A DNA stretch of 64,000 nt from Bog-756 sp963734395. GTDB lineage: Bacteria; Actinomycetota; Acidimicrobiia; Acidimicrobiales; RAAP-2. The translations under genes were made by a program, and so were the position numbers. This document shows positions 8,111 through 17,059 of this stretch, in pieces (the first letter of the stretch is position 1; each line of letters begins with the position of its first letter). Location: positions 682,001-746,000 of the forward strand of contig CAVTGY010000007.1 in NCBI GenBank assembly GCA_963734395.1, in the 5' to 3' direction. The notes below the pieces were generated by a model. The model saw only the letters and a list, made by a program, of their open reading frames with translations. It was not told the origin of the DNA and did not search any database.

Positions 8111-10174
8111 ATGCAGTCCCTCTGGCCACGTGTTGAACCCCTATTGGCCCAGGTCACCAAGCCGGCCCGCTACATCGGTGGAGAACTGGGTGCACAGGAC
8201 GTCGCGCATGGTCCCGGCGCGGTGTCGTGGCTCCTCACCTATCCCGACACCTACGAGATAGGCCTCCCCAATCAGGGGCTGCAGATCCTCTACGAGATCC
8301 TCAACGAACGCCACGACGCGGTGGCGGAGCGGACCTACGCCCCGTGGGTGGACATGGAGGCGGCCATGCGTTCGGCCGGGGTCCCCCTCTTCTCGCTCGA
8401 GAACCACCTGCCGGCACGGTGCTTCGACGTGCTCGCCTTCAATCTCTCCGCCGAGCTGGTCTACACCAACGTCCTCAATCTGATCGATCTCGCCTCCATT
8501 CCGGTCCACAGCACCGAACGCACCGCGGAGGACCCACTGGTGGTGGCCGGGGGTCACTGCGCCTTCAACCCCGAACCCCTGGCCGATTTCGTGGACTGCT
8601 TCGTCCTGGGGGACGGCGAGGAGGCGATCGGTGAGATCAACCAGGTGATTGCCGCAGCCAAGAGATCACAGAGCGACCCGGGCCCCCTCGACGGCCCCTC
8701 CTGGCGGGCGTCGCTCCTCCGCGCCCTGGCCGTTGTTCCCGGGGTCTACGTGCCGGCCTGTTACGAGGCCCACTACCAGTCGGCGTCCCCCGCCGGAGGA
8801 CCCTACGTGCGACCCGTTCCCGCGCTGGTGGCCACCACCCCCCGTCACCCGGAAACCCCCCCCAGGGTGGAGAAGAGGACCATCGCCGATCTGGGGCAAT
8901 GGCCCTACCCCAAACAACAGCTGGTGCCGCTCATCGAAGTCGTCCACGATCGACTCAATGTCGAGCTGTTCCGCGGCTGCACCCGCGGCTGCCGCTTCTG
9001 TCAGGCCGGGATGATCACCCGCCCGGTGCGGGAACGGCCGGCTGATCAGGTGACCACCATGGTGTCCGAGGGACTGGCCCGTACCGGGTACGACGAGGTG
9101 GCCCTCACCTCGCTGTCCAGCGCCGACTATTCCGGCATCGAGGAGACGGTGACCACCATCATCGACGATCCGTCCTGCTCGGGTCAGGTGTCGGTCAGCC
9201 TTCCCAGCCTGCGGGTGGATGCCTTCACCGTGGGCACCGCCGCCCAGATCCAGCGGGTGCGTCGCACCGGGCTCACCTTCGCACCCGAGGGTGGGACCTG
9301 GCGGATGCGCCAGGTGATCAACAAGCTGATCCGTGAGGAAGACCTCTACGCCGCGGTGGACGCCGCCTTCAGTCAGGGGTGGAAGCGGGTCAAGCTCTAC
9401 TTCTTGATCGGGCTGCCGACCGAGACCGACCAGGACACGCTGGGCATCGTCGAGCTGGCCAAGCAGTGCGTCACCATCGGCCGCAGGTACCACAAGGGGG
9501 TCACTGTCACCGCCTCGGTCGGGGGATTCGTTCCCAAGGTGCAAACCCCGTTTCAGTGGTTCGGTCAGAACACCATCGAGGAGTTGACCCGCAAGGTCCA
9601 TCTCCTGCGTGATGCGGCCCGGGGGGTGCGGGGTCTGACCATCAGGTGGCACGACCCCAAGGCCACCGCGGTCGAAGGCATCGTCAGCCGGGGCGACCGT
9701 CGGGTGGGGGCGGTCATCGAGCAGGTCTGGCGAGAGGGCGGCACCTTCCAGGAGTGGTCCGAGCACTTCGATCTGGGGTTGTGGCTGAAGGCGCTGGGCG
9801 ACTGCGGGATGACCCTGGAGGACACCGTCTACCGCCATCGCACCGAGCACGAGGTGCTGCCCTGGGACCACCTCTCGGCGGGACTGCACCGCGACTTCCT
9901 CTGGCAGGACTGGATGGACGCCCTGGCCAACCACGGGCTCGAAGACTGCCGGTGGACCCCGTGTTACGACTGTGGGGCCTGCACCGGATTCGGAATCGAG
10001 CACGTGGTGGCTTCGGCGGTGCCGCCGGCCGGCGGCAGCCAGGGAACTGGGCAGGATCTCTCGGTTGGGGGCCAAGTGCCGGTACGATTTCTGACCACGG
10101 CGCCGTCCGGCGCCGGTTCGGCCTCCGGGTCGGAAGAGGACGCTGCCGTGCGGGTCGGGGAGGGGAGAGGCTGA
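8111..10174 (+). CDS. TIGR03960-family B12-binding-domain radical SAM protein
   Basis: A 687-aa protein of the TIGR03960 family, usually encoded just before a TIGR03936 partner as here (2 bp apart). The N-terminus (LWPRVEPLLAQVTKPARYIGGE) and the cobalamin-binding-like segment near 50-200 are typical. The radical SAM cluster motif is CTRGCRFC (CxxxCxxC), followed by a TIM-barrel region (TFAPEGGTWRMRQVINK). The substrate is not established for the family. The ATG at 8111 is chosen because it begins at the conserved LWPR block; TAGGCT lies 10 nt upstream and GGGGGAG abuts the start. The reading frame continues open upstream but without family-like sequence. An extended C-terminus (after about 630) is variable. 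Confidence 0.88.
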   Translation: MQSLWPRVEPLLAQVTKPARYIGGELGAQDVAHGPGAVSWLLTYPDTYEIGLPNQGLQILYEILNERHDAVAERTYAPWVDMEAAMRSAGVPLFSLENHLPARCFDVLAFNLSAELVYTNVLNLIDLASIPVHSTERTAEDPLVVAGGHCAFNPEPLADFVDCFVLGDGEEAIGEINQVIAAAKRSQSDPGPLDGPSWRASLLRALAVVPGVYVPACYEAHYQSASPAGGPYVRPVPALVATTPRHPETPPRVEKRTIADLGQWPYPKQQLVPLIEVVHDRLNVELFRGCTRGCRFCQAGMITRPVRERPADQVTTMVSEGLARTGYDEVALTSLSSADYSGIEETVTTIIDDPSCSGQVSVSLPSLRVDAFTVGTAAQIQRVRRTGLTFAPEGGTWRMRQVINKLIREEDLYAAVDAAFSQGWKRVKLYFLIGLPTETDQDTLGIVELAKQCVTIGRRYHKGVTVTASVGGFVPKVQTPFQWFGQNTIEELTRKVHLLRDAARGVRGLTIRWHDPKATAVEGIVSRGDRRVGAVIEQVWREGGTFQEWSEHFDLGLWLKALGDCGMTLEDTVYRHRTEHEVLPWDHLSAGLHRDFLWQDWMDALANHGLEDCRWTPCYDCGACTGFGIEHVVASAVPPAGGSQGTGQDLSVGGQVPVRFLTTAPSGAGSASGSEEDAAVRVGEGRG

Positions 10175-10175
10175 G

Positions 10176-11033
10176 ATGCGCATTCGTTTCCGCTTCGCCA
10201 AGCTCGGCAAGATCCGCTTCACCAGCCAACGGGATGTCGCCCGGATGTGGGAGCGGGCCCTTCGTCGGGCCGGGCTGCCCCTGGACTACACGAAGGGGTT
10301 CTCACCCCGTCCCCAGCTCAGCTTCGGGTTGGCCCTCCCCACCGGGTGCGAGTCATGGGCCGAGTACGTCGATGTGGCGCTCGACGATCTCCGGGCCGAG
10401 GCTGCCGGTGTCGAGGTGGACGCGCTGCCCGAACGGCTCACCCACCTCCTGCCCGCCGGGATCGAGGTGGAGGCGGCGGCTCCGGTCGATCGCAGTGGGG
10501 GATCACTGCAGCAGCTGGTCACCTCTTGTTCGTGGACGATGACCTTCACCGGTGTGACAAGGGCCGAGCTCGAGACCCAGGTGGCCTCGCTCCTTGCCGC
10601 ATCGTCGGTACCCATCGAACGGGAGCGCAAAGGCAGGCAGGAGACCGACGACCTTCGGCCTTCGGTGCGGTCCCTGACCGTCTCCGATGAAACCGTTTCC
10701 GTTGAAACCGTTTCCGATGAAACAGGCAGCGACCGGCGGACCGGGCCCGGCGGCGCATCGACCGGGGTGACGGCCGAGTTGGCCACCCAGCCCCGCGGTG
10801 TCCGTCCCATCGAGTTGGTACGTGGCCTCATCACCGTGTCCGGAGGCCCCGGCGACGCCGGAGCCACCGCAGGGACAGGCGGCGGCAGGACACAGGGAGT
10901 CCCGGTATTGGACCGGGCATGCAGAACGCAACAGTGGATCGAGCGCGACGGCATCCGTGAGGAGCCCCTCGCAGTCAGTGGGACCGCCGTAGGCGATGCC
11001 CGCGCCGTGCACGCCTTGGAGCGTGCCTCATGA
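10176..11033 (+). CDS. TIGR03936-family radical-SAM-associated protein (DUF2344)
   Basis: A 285-aa protein whose N-terminus (MRIRFRFAKLGKIRFTSQRD) and YTKGFSPRPQLSFGLALPTG stretch are the hallmark of the TIGR03936/DUF2344 family. Family members are either fused to or encoded next to TIGR03960 radical SAM proteins, and the 2-bp spacing indicates a working pair. The biochemical role is unknown. Residues near 170-190 are low-complexity (VSDETVSVETVSDET), made by a 15-bp tandem repeat. The C-terminal 60 aa (REEPLAVSGTAVGDARAVHALERAS) looks like the usual family end. rng follows after 21 bp. Confidence 0.85.
   Translation: MRIRFRFAKLGKIRFTSQRDVARMWERALRRAGLPLDYTKGFSPRPQLSFGLALPTGCESWAEYVDVALDDLRAEAAGVEVDALPERLTHLLPAGIEVEAAAPVDRSGGSLQQLVTSCSWTMTFTGVTRAELETQVASLLAASSVPIERERKGRQETDDLRPSVRSLTVSDETVSVETVSDETGSDRRTGPGGASTGVTAELATQPRGVRPIELVRGLITVSGGPGDAGATAGTGGGRTQGVPVLDRACRTQQWIERDGIREEPLAVSGTAVGDARAVHALERAS
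10684..10724 (+). repeat. 15-bp tandem repeat inside the DUF2344 gene
   Basis: About 2.7 near-identical copies of CCGATGAAACCGTTT (one copy has T for A at position 4). They encode the S-D/V-E-T-V low-complexity linker. The repeat is A/T-richer than its surroundings and could vary in copy number by slippage. Confidence 0.6.
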
Positions 11034-11054
11034 GTAGTTTCGAAAGGGAAATCG

Positions 11055-13050
11055 ATGTCAGACGCAGCAACCGAACCGGCGGCGGAGGTGCCGGCGGAAT
11101 CGCCGGGAACGCCGACCAACGGCCCCAAACCCGTTGCCCCGATCACCTCGAGCGGTAGCGGATCTCCCAATGGGGGGAGCGGAACCGAGGGTGACCGACT
11201 GAACCGGGGGGCGGCACCGCCGGAGCAGGACGGACAGCCGGCCAGGAGTGGCCAGAGCCGACGACGGCGCGGCTCGCGAGGAGGACGGGGTAGGGGCCGG
11301 TCGACCGGGCCGGGGGCACCGCCCGCCTCCCTCCAGTCGCCCGGGTCGTCTGGCGTGTCGGCCGAATCCCCGACCCCATCGACGCCCTCTTCGCCGCCTT
11401 TGCCGGCGGTCGCCCCTGGATCAGCGGTGGCACCCGGGGGTGCCGACGCCGGCGCCACCACCACCGTCCCCGGCGGTCCCCCGGTGGCCCCGCGGCCCGT
11501 CCCCGAGCGCCCCAAGATCGGTGACACTCGACCGGCACGCCCGGTCGCCGCCGAGCCGGCCATTGCTCCGGGGTCGCGAACAGGGGGAGGACCGGGGAGG
11601 CCGGGGCCCCGATACCCGGCCGTCCCGGGGGGAGGGCCGCCCGGGTGCCGGATCACGGGCCAAGCAGCGCCAGAACCGGACGGGTGTGGCCCCGTCCACC
11701 GCCGGGGCGTCGACGGCGGCGGGTGTTCCCGCCCGCAACGAGGGCCGGCGCGGAGGACGCGAGCGCCGGGGCAAGGCGGTCGGCCGCTACATGATCTGCG
11801 TGCAGGTGCGCCCGGAAACCACCCAGATCGCCCTGCTCGAGGGGCGCACCCTGGTCGAGCACTACGTCTCGCGGGTCTCCGACGACGCCACCCAGATCGA
11901 CGGGAACATCTACCGGGGCCGGGTCCAGAACGTGCTTCCGGGTATGGAGGCTGCGTTCATCGACATCGGGACGCCCAAGAACGCGGTGCTCTACCACGGC
12001 GACGTCCGTTACGACACCGACGACGTCGAATCCGGTGGCACCCCGGGCCAGCCCCGGATCGAGCAGCTGCTCCGCCCCGGTCAGACCATTCTCTGTCAGG
12101 TGACCAAGAACCCGATCGGGGCCAAGGGGGCCCGCCTCACCCAGGAGGTCTCGATCCCCGGGCGTTTCGTGGTCCTGGTGCCCAACAGCACCGCCTACGG
12201 CATCTCCAAACGGCTCGAGGACGCGGAACGCAAGAGGTTGCGGAGGATCGTCGACGCGGTCCGCCCCCAGGGCCACGGATTGATCGTGCGGACGGCGGCG
12301 GCCGGGGCCAGCGCCGAGGAGGTGAGCAACGACGTGAACCTGCTGATGGCCGAGTGGGACGCCATTGCCGCCGCCGCCGGCAAGGGTCAGGGCCCGGCAC
12401 TGCTGTACCGGGAGCCGGCCATCGCGGTGCGAGTCATCCGCGAGGAGCTCAACCGTGAGTACCGGGCGGTGGTCATCGACGATCTCGATCTGTTCGAGCA
12501 GGTCCGCGAGTATGTGGGAGCGGTCAACCCCGAGCTGGCCGACCGGGTGGAGTACTTCGATCCCGAGGTCGAATCCCTCCCGGTGTTCGAGCGGTACCAC
12601 GTCCACGAGCAACTGCACAAAGCGCTCGATCGCAAGGTCTACCTGCCGTCGGGGGGCTCGTTGGTCATCGACCGCACCGAGGCGCTCACCGTCATCGACG
12701 TCAACACCGGCAAGAACGTCGGAAAGACCAACCTGGAGGAGACCGTCTACCGGAACAATCTGGAAGCGGCCGAGGAGGTGGCCCGACAGCTCCGGTTGCG
12801 GGACATCGGGGGGATCATCGTGATCGACTTCATCGACATGGAGATCCGCGAGAACCGCGACAAGGTGGGCAGCGCCCTGCGTTCGGCGCTGGCCCGGGAC
12901 AAGACCCGTACCCAGGTGTTCGACATCTCCGAGCTGGGACTGGTGGAGATGACCCGCAAGCGGGTCTCCGAGGGTCTGATCGAGTCGATGTCCACCACCT
13001 GCGAGGTGTGCGGCGGCAGAGGGATCATCCTCGACGATCCGGAACCGTAG
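11055..13050 (+). CDS. rng: Ribonuclease E/G family protein (apparent N-terminal frameshift)
   Basis: Rne/Rng endoribonucleases process rRNA and initiate mRNA decay. The catalytic part is intact from ATG 11791 (MICVQVRPETTQIALLEG) to 13050. It has an S1 domain with IYRGRVQNVLPGMEAAFIDIG, the catalytic aspartates in LTVIDVNTGKN and GGIIVIDFIDM, and a zinc-link CEVCGGRG. Upstream, the ATG at 11055 with AAGGGAAA starts a convincing coding frame: disordered, with SRRRRGSRGGRGRGR. That frame differs by +1 from the catalytic frame. The crossover lies near 11580-11640, among G-runs. Either a sequencing indel or a real frameshift joins them. The in-frame extension from GTG 11248 reads like a shadow before about 11600. 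Confidence 0.85.
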
Positions 13051-13061
13051 ATCCGCTGGTA

Positions 13062-13067
13062 TAGAGT
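13062..13067 (+). promoter_or_regulatory. Putative -10 box of rplU-rpmA
   Basis: TAGAGT, embedded in GGTATAGAGT, stands 9 nt before the rplU ATG at 13077, with no Shine-Dalgarno between. It suggests a leaderless or near-leaderless start for the ribosomal protein pair. Confidence 0.45.
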
Positions 13068-13076
13068 GGCGGTCCT

Positions 13077-13391
13077 ATGTACGCCGTCATCAAAACCGGA
13101 GGCAAGCAGGAACGGGTGGCCGAGGGCCAGACGCTTCGGGTCGAGTTGCTGGGGGAGGCCCCGGGGGAACAGGTGACCTTCGCCCCGGTGCTGGTGGTCG
13201 ACGGCGACACCGTGCTGGCCACGCCGACCCAGCTGGCCGGCTCATCGGTCACCGCAACCGTGGTCGGTGAGGAGCTCGGACCGAAGATCCGCGGCTTCAC
13301 CTACAAGAGCAAGTCCAACCAGAGCACCCGGTGGGGCCATCGGCAGCGATACTCGACCATCGCCATCGAGACGATCAGCGCCGCCGGCTAG
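13077..13391 (+). CDS. rplU: 50S ribosomal protein L21
   Basis: L21 binds 23S rRNA in the large ribosomal subunit. The 104-aa product begins MYAVIKTGGKQERVAEG, the family signature, and ends with the RWGHRQRYSTIAIETI block that contacts rRNA. The ATG follows a -10-like hexamer at 9 nt. It forms the classical rplU-rpmA-obgE set, here interrupted by a phosphatase gene between rpmA and obgE. Confidence 0.97.
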   Translation: MYAVIKTGGKQERVAEGQTLRVELLGEAPGEQVTFAPVLVVDGDTVLATPTQLAGSSVTATVVGEELGPKIRGFTYKSKSNQSTRWGHRQRYSTIAIETISAAG

Positions 13392-13421
13392 AGACGACGA
13401 CAGGACCAGGAGCGAAGCGAG

Positions 13422-13676
13422 ATGTCAAAGACCAAGGGCGGCGGCTCGACCCGAAACGGGCGTGATTCGAACGCACAGAGGCTTGGTGTCAAGGCCTTCG
13501 GAGGCACCACCGTGCGTGCCGGGGCCATCCTGGTCCGACAGCGCGGCACCAAGTTCCACCCGGGCAACAACGTGGGCCTGGGCGGCGACGACACCTTGTT
13601 CGCCCTGGCCGACGGCACCGTCCAGTTCACCAGTCGCAAGGGTCGCAGCCTGGTCGACGTGGTGGCCGGCGACTGA
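13422..13676 (+). CDS. rpmA: 50S ribosomal protein L27
   Basis: L27 reaches the peptidyl-transferase centre with its N-terminal tail. The 84-aa product has the expected length and the conserved STRNGRDSNAQRLGVKAFGG, RQRGTKFHPGNNVGLGGDDTLF and HxGGGST-equivalent start (KTKGGGSTRNGRDS). The ATG at 13422 has AGGAGCGAAGCGAG just upstream. The mature N-terminus appears direct, without the cleavable extension seen in Firmicutes. It is co-transcribed with rplU (30 bp gap). Confidence 0.97.
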   Translation: MSKTKGGGSTRNGRDSNAQRLGVKAFGGTTVRAGAILVRQRGTKFHPGNNVGLGGDDTLFALADGTVQFTSRKGRSLVDVVAGD

Positions 13677-13763
13677 TCGGCCTGGTCGCCGTCCTCTGAT
13701 TCGACCCGGCACCGCCCGCCACTGCGGCAGCGGCGTCTTCGACAGCCGGTACGCTCCGCACCC

Positions 13764-14549
13764 ATGTCCTCTCCCGGCATTGCCCCGCCGCACCCCGACG
13801 GTCCCGAGCCCAGTCGGACGCTGGCCTTCGACGGATGCGCGAACTTCCGCGATCTGGGTGGCTACCGGACCGCCGACGGCCGCCAGATCGGATGGCGGCG
13901 GCTGTTCAGGGCCGACGGTCTCCACCGGCTGAGCGAATCCGACCACCGCCGGCTGATCGAGCTGGGCGTGGCCACCGTCATCGATCTCCGGACGGTCGAC
14001 GAAGCGACTCGGCGCGGCCGGTTCCCGGTGGAGCAGGTCCCGGTGCGCTACGTCGATCTCCCGCTCACCGACGTGCTCCCGGCCAACGAAGAGCTGCCGT
14101 CGTGGCGGGAGGCCTCCTTTGTGGCCACCCGCTACGTGCAGATGGTGGCCGAGGGTGCTCCCGCCCTCACTCGGGCATTCGAGGTCTTGGGGTCGGGTGG
14201 TTCGCTGCCGGCGGTGTTCCACTGCAGTGCGGGCAAGGACAGGACCGGAGTGCTGTCCGCGCTCATTCTGGCCTTCCTCGGGGTCCCCGATGAGGTCATC
14301 GTCGAGGACTACGCCCTCAGCGCGACGGCGATGGCCGATCTCCTCGAGCACATCAAGGCCGAGTATCCCGAGGCGGTCGAGCAGGTCGAGGAGGTCGCGC
14401 CGGCTGTACTCCGGGTGATGCCCGAGACCATGGAGCAGTTTCTGGCCCTGCTCCGAGCCGAGTACGGCAGCTACTCGGAATTGGCCGGGTCCCTCGGGGT
14501 GACCGGAGCGGTCGACCGGCTCGGCCAGGCGGTACTGGTCTCCCCCTGA
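13764..14549 (+). CDS. Tyrosine-protein phosphatase (Y_phosphatase3-type)
   Basis: A 261-aa member of the bacterial dual-specificity/tyrosine phosphatase family. The N-terminal FDGCANFRDLGGYRTADGRQ and RLFRADGLHRLSE blocks and the P-loop HCSAGKDRTGVLSALIL (C-x5-R, Cys nucleophile) are clear. Such enzymes may act on phosphotyrosine proteins or phosphoinositides; the substrate is unknown. A TACGCT hexamer (13750-13755) lies 8 nt before the ATG, so it probably has its own leaderless promoter. It is inserted between rpmA and obgE, which are usually neighbours. Confidence 0.87.
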   Translation: MSSPGIAPPHPDGPEPSRTLAFDGCANFRDLGGYRTADGRQIGWRRLFRADGLHRLSESDHRRLIELGVATVIDLRTVDEATRRGRFPVEQVPVRYVDLPLTDVLPANEELPSWREASFVATRYVQMVAEGAPALTRAFEVLGSGGSLPAVFHCSAGKDRTGVLSALILAFLGVPDEVIVEDYALSATAMADLLEHIKAEYPEAVEQVEEVAPAVLRVMPETMEQFLALLRAEYGSYSELAGSLGVTGAVDRLGQAVLVSP

Positions 14550-14583
14550 GCGGGCGGGCCCGGGGGCCCGAGCGGTCGATCGG

Positions 14584-14589
14584 TAGGAT
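14584..14589 (+). promoter_or_regulatory. Putative -10 box of leaderless obgE
   Basis: TAGGAT lies exactly 6 nt before the ATG at 14596, placing the expected transcription start on the A of ATG. No ribosome binding site lies between. Confidence 0.5.
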
Positions 14590-14595
14590 CGAACA

Positions 14596-15897
14596 ATGGC
14601 CGGATTCGTCGACGAGGCACAGCTGCACGTGAAAGCCGGCAACGGGGGCGCCGGGGCGGTGGCCTTCCGGCGGGAGGCCCATGTCGACCGGGGAGGGCCC
14701 GACGGCGGCGACGGCGGACGGGGTGGCGACGTCTGGTTGGTGGCCACCACCAACCAGTCATCGCTGTTGGGCTTTCGCGACCACCCCCACCGGCGGGGCG
14801 GTGACGGTGGACACGGGGGCGGCAAGAAGAAGCACGGCGCACGAGGTGCCGATCTCGAGGTGCCGGTGCCGGTGGGAACCCGGGCCCGGGGAGGCGATGG
14901 TTCGCTCCTGGTCGACCTGGTCCATGCCGGCGACCGGTGGCTGGCCGGCGCCGGTGGCCGCGGGGGCAGGGGCAACGCCAGTTTCCTCAGCAATCGCCGG
15001 CGGGCCCCTACCTTTGCCGAACAGGGCGAGAAAGGTCACGAGGAGTGGTACGACCTCGAGCTGGCCCTGGTGGCCGACGTGGCGCTGGTCGGTTTTCCCA
15101 ACGTGGGCAAGAGCACCCTCATCTCCCGCATCTCGGCGGCCAAGCCCAAGATCGCCGACTACCCGTTCACCACCCTCGAGCCTCACCTGGGCGTGGTGCG
15201 GGCCGACGAGGGGACCGACTTCACCGTGGCGGACATCCCCGGGTTGGTGGAAGGCGCCGCCTTGGGCAAGGGTCTCGGCCACCGGTTCCTCCGCCACATC
15301 ACCCGATCCCGGGTGCTGGTGATCCTGGTCGAACCGGACCCGGTCACCGGCATCTCCCCGGTCGAACAGCAGCGGGTGCTGCTCCATGAGCTCGAGCGCT
15401 ATCAGCCGGACCTGATCGACCGACCGCGCCTGGTAGTGGTGTCCAAGGCCGACACCGTGGTCGACGCCGATGTTCCCTGCGGCGCCACCTCGGCCGACCT
15501 GGCCGTCTCGGCGGCCACCGGCCAGGGGATCATCCAACTGGTGGGCAGGCTGGCCGGTCTGGTGGCCGGCCAACGGGCGAGCCAGCCCGTCGACCAGGGG
15601 ACCATCGTGATCCACCGGCCCCTCCCCGGGGGATTCACCGTCGAGAAGGTGGACGACGGTACCTTTCGGGTGGTGGGCAAGGTGGCCGAACGGGCCGTCG
15701 CCCTCAATGACCTCACCTCCGACCAGGCCGCTGATTACGTGCAGGAGAGGCTCCGGCGCATCGGCGTGGACCGGGCCCTGGCCCGGGCCGGGGCCCGCGA
15801 CGGCGACCTGGTTCACATCGGCGAGCTCTCCTTCGAGTGGACCCGCGATCAACCGGAGTTCACCGGAGTGCGGGGCACCAGGCGTCGACGGTCGTGA
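14596..15897 (+). CDS. obgE: GTPase ObgE/CgtA
   Basis: Obg GTPases assist 50S assembly and link ribosome biogenesis to nutrient status. The 433-aa product has the glycine-rich Obg fold (KAGNGGAGAVAFRREAHVDRGGPDGGDGG) over 1-155. The G domain has G1 GFPNVGKST near 166, G3 DIPGLVEGA and an SKAD-type G4. The C-terminal OCT domain (FTVEKVDDGTFRVVGK) is also present. The -10-like TAGGAT supports ATG 14596. The stop codon overlaps the proB start (GTGA), so translation of proB is likely coupled. Confidence 0.96.
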   Translation: MAGFVDEAQLHVKAGNGGAGAVAFRREAHVDRGGPDGGDGGRGGDVWLVATTNQSSLLGFRDHPHRRGGDGGHGGGKKKHGARGADLEVPVPVGTRARGGDGSLLVDLVHAGDRWLAGAGGRGGRGNASFLSNRRRAPTFAEQGEKGHEEWYDLELALVADVALVGFPNVGKSTLISRISAAKPKIADYPFTTLEPHLGVVRADEGTDFTVADIPGLVEGAALGKGLGHRFLRHITRSRVLVILVEPDPVTGISPVEQQRVLLHELERYQPDLIDRPRLVVVSKADTVVDADVPCGATSADLAVSAATGQGIIQLVGRLAGLVAGQRASQPVDQGTIVIHRPLPGGFTVEKVDDGTFRVVGKVAERAVALNDLTSDQAADYVQERLRRIGVDRALARAGARDGDLVHIGELSFEWTRDQPEFTGVRGTRRRRS

Positions 15898-17006
15898 CGG
15901 TTCCCGCCACGACCCGGACGGTGGTGGTCAAGGTCGGCTCCTCCTCGGTGACCACCGGTGCCGGCCGGGTGGACGACGAGGCCATCGACAGACTCGCCGG
16001 CGAGGTGGCAGAGTCGCGCACGGCAGGCAACCGGGTGGTGGTGGTGACCTCGGGTGCCATCGCCGCCGGTTGGACCGCCCTGGCGCCCGACCAGCCGAGG
16101 CCGTCCGATCCGGCCACCCTGCAAGCGGTGGCGGCGGTCGGCCAGCATCGGCTGATGCAGGTATGGAGCAACGCCCTCGATCGGCGCGGGTTGACCGCCG
16201 GCCAAGTGCTCATGGCTCCCCTCGATTTCGTGCACCGGAGCCAGTACCTGCACGCCCGGCAGACCCTCACCCGCCTGCTGGAGCTGGGCGTGGTCCCGGT
16301 GGTCAACGAGAACGACGCGGTGGCCGACGAAGAGATCAGGTTCGGGGACAACGACCGGCTGGCCGCGCTGGTCGCCCACCTGGTCGGTGCCGACCTGTTG
16401 GTCCTTCTCACCGACACCCGGGGACTGCTCACCGAGGATCCCCGCCGGGCCAGCGGGGGGTCGCTCATCGAAGAGGTGGTCGAGATAGACAGGGAGCTCG
16501 AGCGCATCGCCGGTGGTCCCGGCACCAGCGTGGGGAGCGGTGGGATGGGCTCGAAGCTGGCCGCCGCCAAGATAGCGGTGTGGTCCGGGGTCGAGGCAGT
16601 GATCGCCGACGCGTCGCGACCAGGGGTGTTGGCCGAGGTGAGCGGGGCGTCTCCCGGGGTGGGGACCCGTTTCCGCCCCCGGGGACGGCGACTGCCCGCC
16701 CGCAAACTGTGGATCGCTTTTGCCATCGGCGCTTCGGGAACCGTGGTGGTGGACGCCGGGGCGCGTGAGGCGCTGGTCGACCGGGGCCGCTCGTTGCTGA
16801 CCGCCGGTGTTCAGTCCGCCCGGGGGTCGTTCGACGTGGACGATGCGGTGGAGATCGTGGGTCCCGACGGTGCGGTCTTCGCCAAAGGGCTGGTGCGGTT
16901 GGACTCCTCCACGGTGATCAGGTGGGCCGGCCGCCGGTCGGATGAGCTGCCCGAGGACTGCGCCCCCGAAGTGGTTCATCGCGACGATCTGGTCGTGCTG
17001 GACTGA
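15894..17006 (+). CDS. proB: Glutamate 5-kinase
   Basis: ProB phosphorylates glutamate, the first step of proline synthesis. The product has an amino-acid kinase domain beginning TRTVVVKVGSSSVT, then VVTSGAIAAGW, PVVNENDAVADEEIRFGDND and GSGGMGSKLAAAKIA, and a C-terminal PUA domain (residues about 280-365). A longer frame opens at GTG 15837 inside obgE, but GTG 15894, overlapping the obgE TGA, gives 370 aa, the standard length, and places the kinase motif at the correct distance. proA follows after about 50 bp with its own -10-like box. Confidence 0.94.
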   Translation: MTVPATTRTVVVKVGSSSVTTGAGRVDDEAIDRLAGEVAESRTAGNRVVVVTSGAIAAGWTALAPDQPRPSDPATLQAVAAVGQHRLMQVWSNALDRRGLTAGQVLMAPLDFVHRSQYLHARQTLTRLLELGVVPVVNENDAVADEEIRFGDNDRLAALVAHLVGADLLVLLTDTRGLLTEDPRRASGGSLIEEVVEIDRELERIAGGPGTSVGSGGMGSKLAAAKIAVWSGVEAVIADASRPGVLAEVSGASPGVGTRFRPRGRRLPARKLWIAFAIGASGTVVVDAGAREALVDRGRSLLTAGVQSARGSFDVDDAVEIVGPDGAVFAKGLVRLDSSTVIRWAGRRSDELPEDCAPEVVHRDDLVVLD

Positions 17007-17047
17007 CCCGACCCGTCGCCGGGTGTGGTCACGCGACGTCCGGCAAG

Positions 17048-17053
17048 TACGCT
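17048..17053 (+). promoter_or_regulatory. Putative -10 box of proA
   Basis: TACGCT lies 6 nt before GTG 17060 and 3 nt before GTG 17057. The window's usual 6-9 nt spacing favours 17060 as the proA start. Confidence 0.42.
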
Positions 17054-17059
17054 GACGTG

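Noticed and set aside
11248..11600. Upstream in-frame extension of rng from 11248 as its true N-terminus
   Set aside because: Codon use and composition (Arg/Pro shadow) are worse than the overlapping frame from ATG 11055, which has a Shine-Dalgarno.
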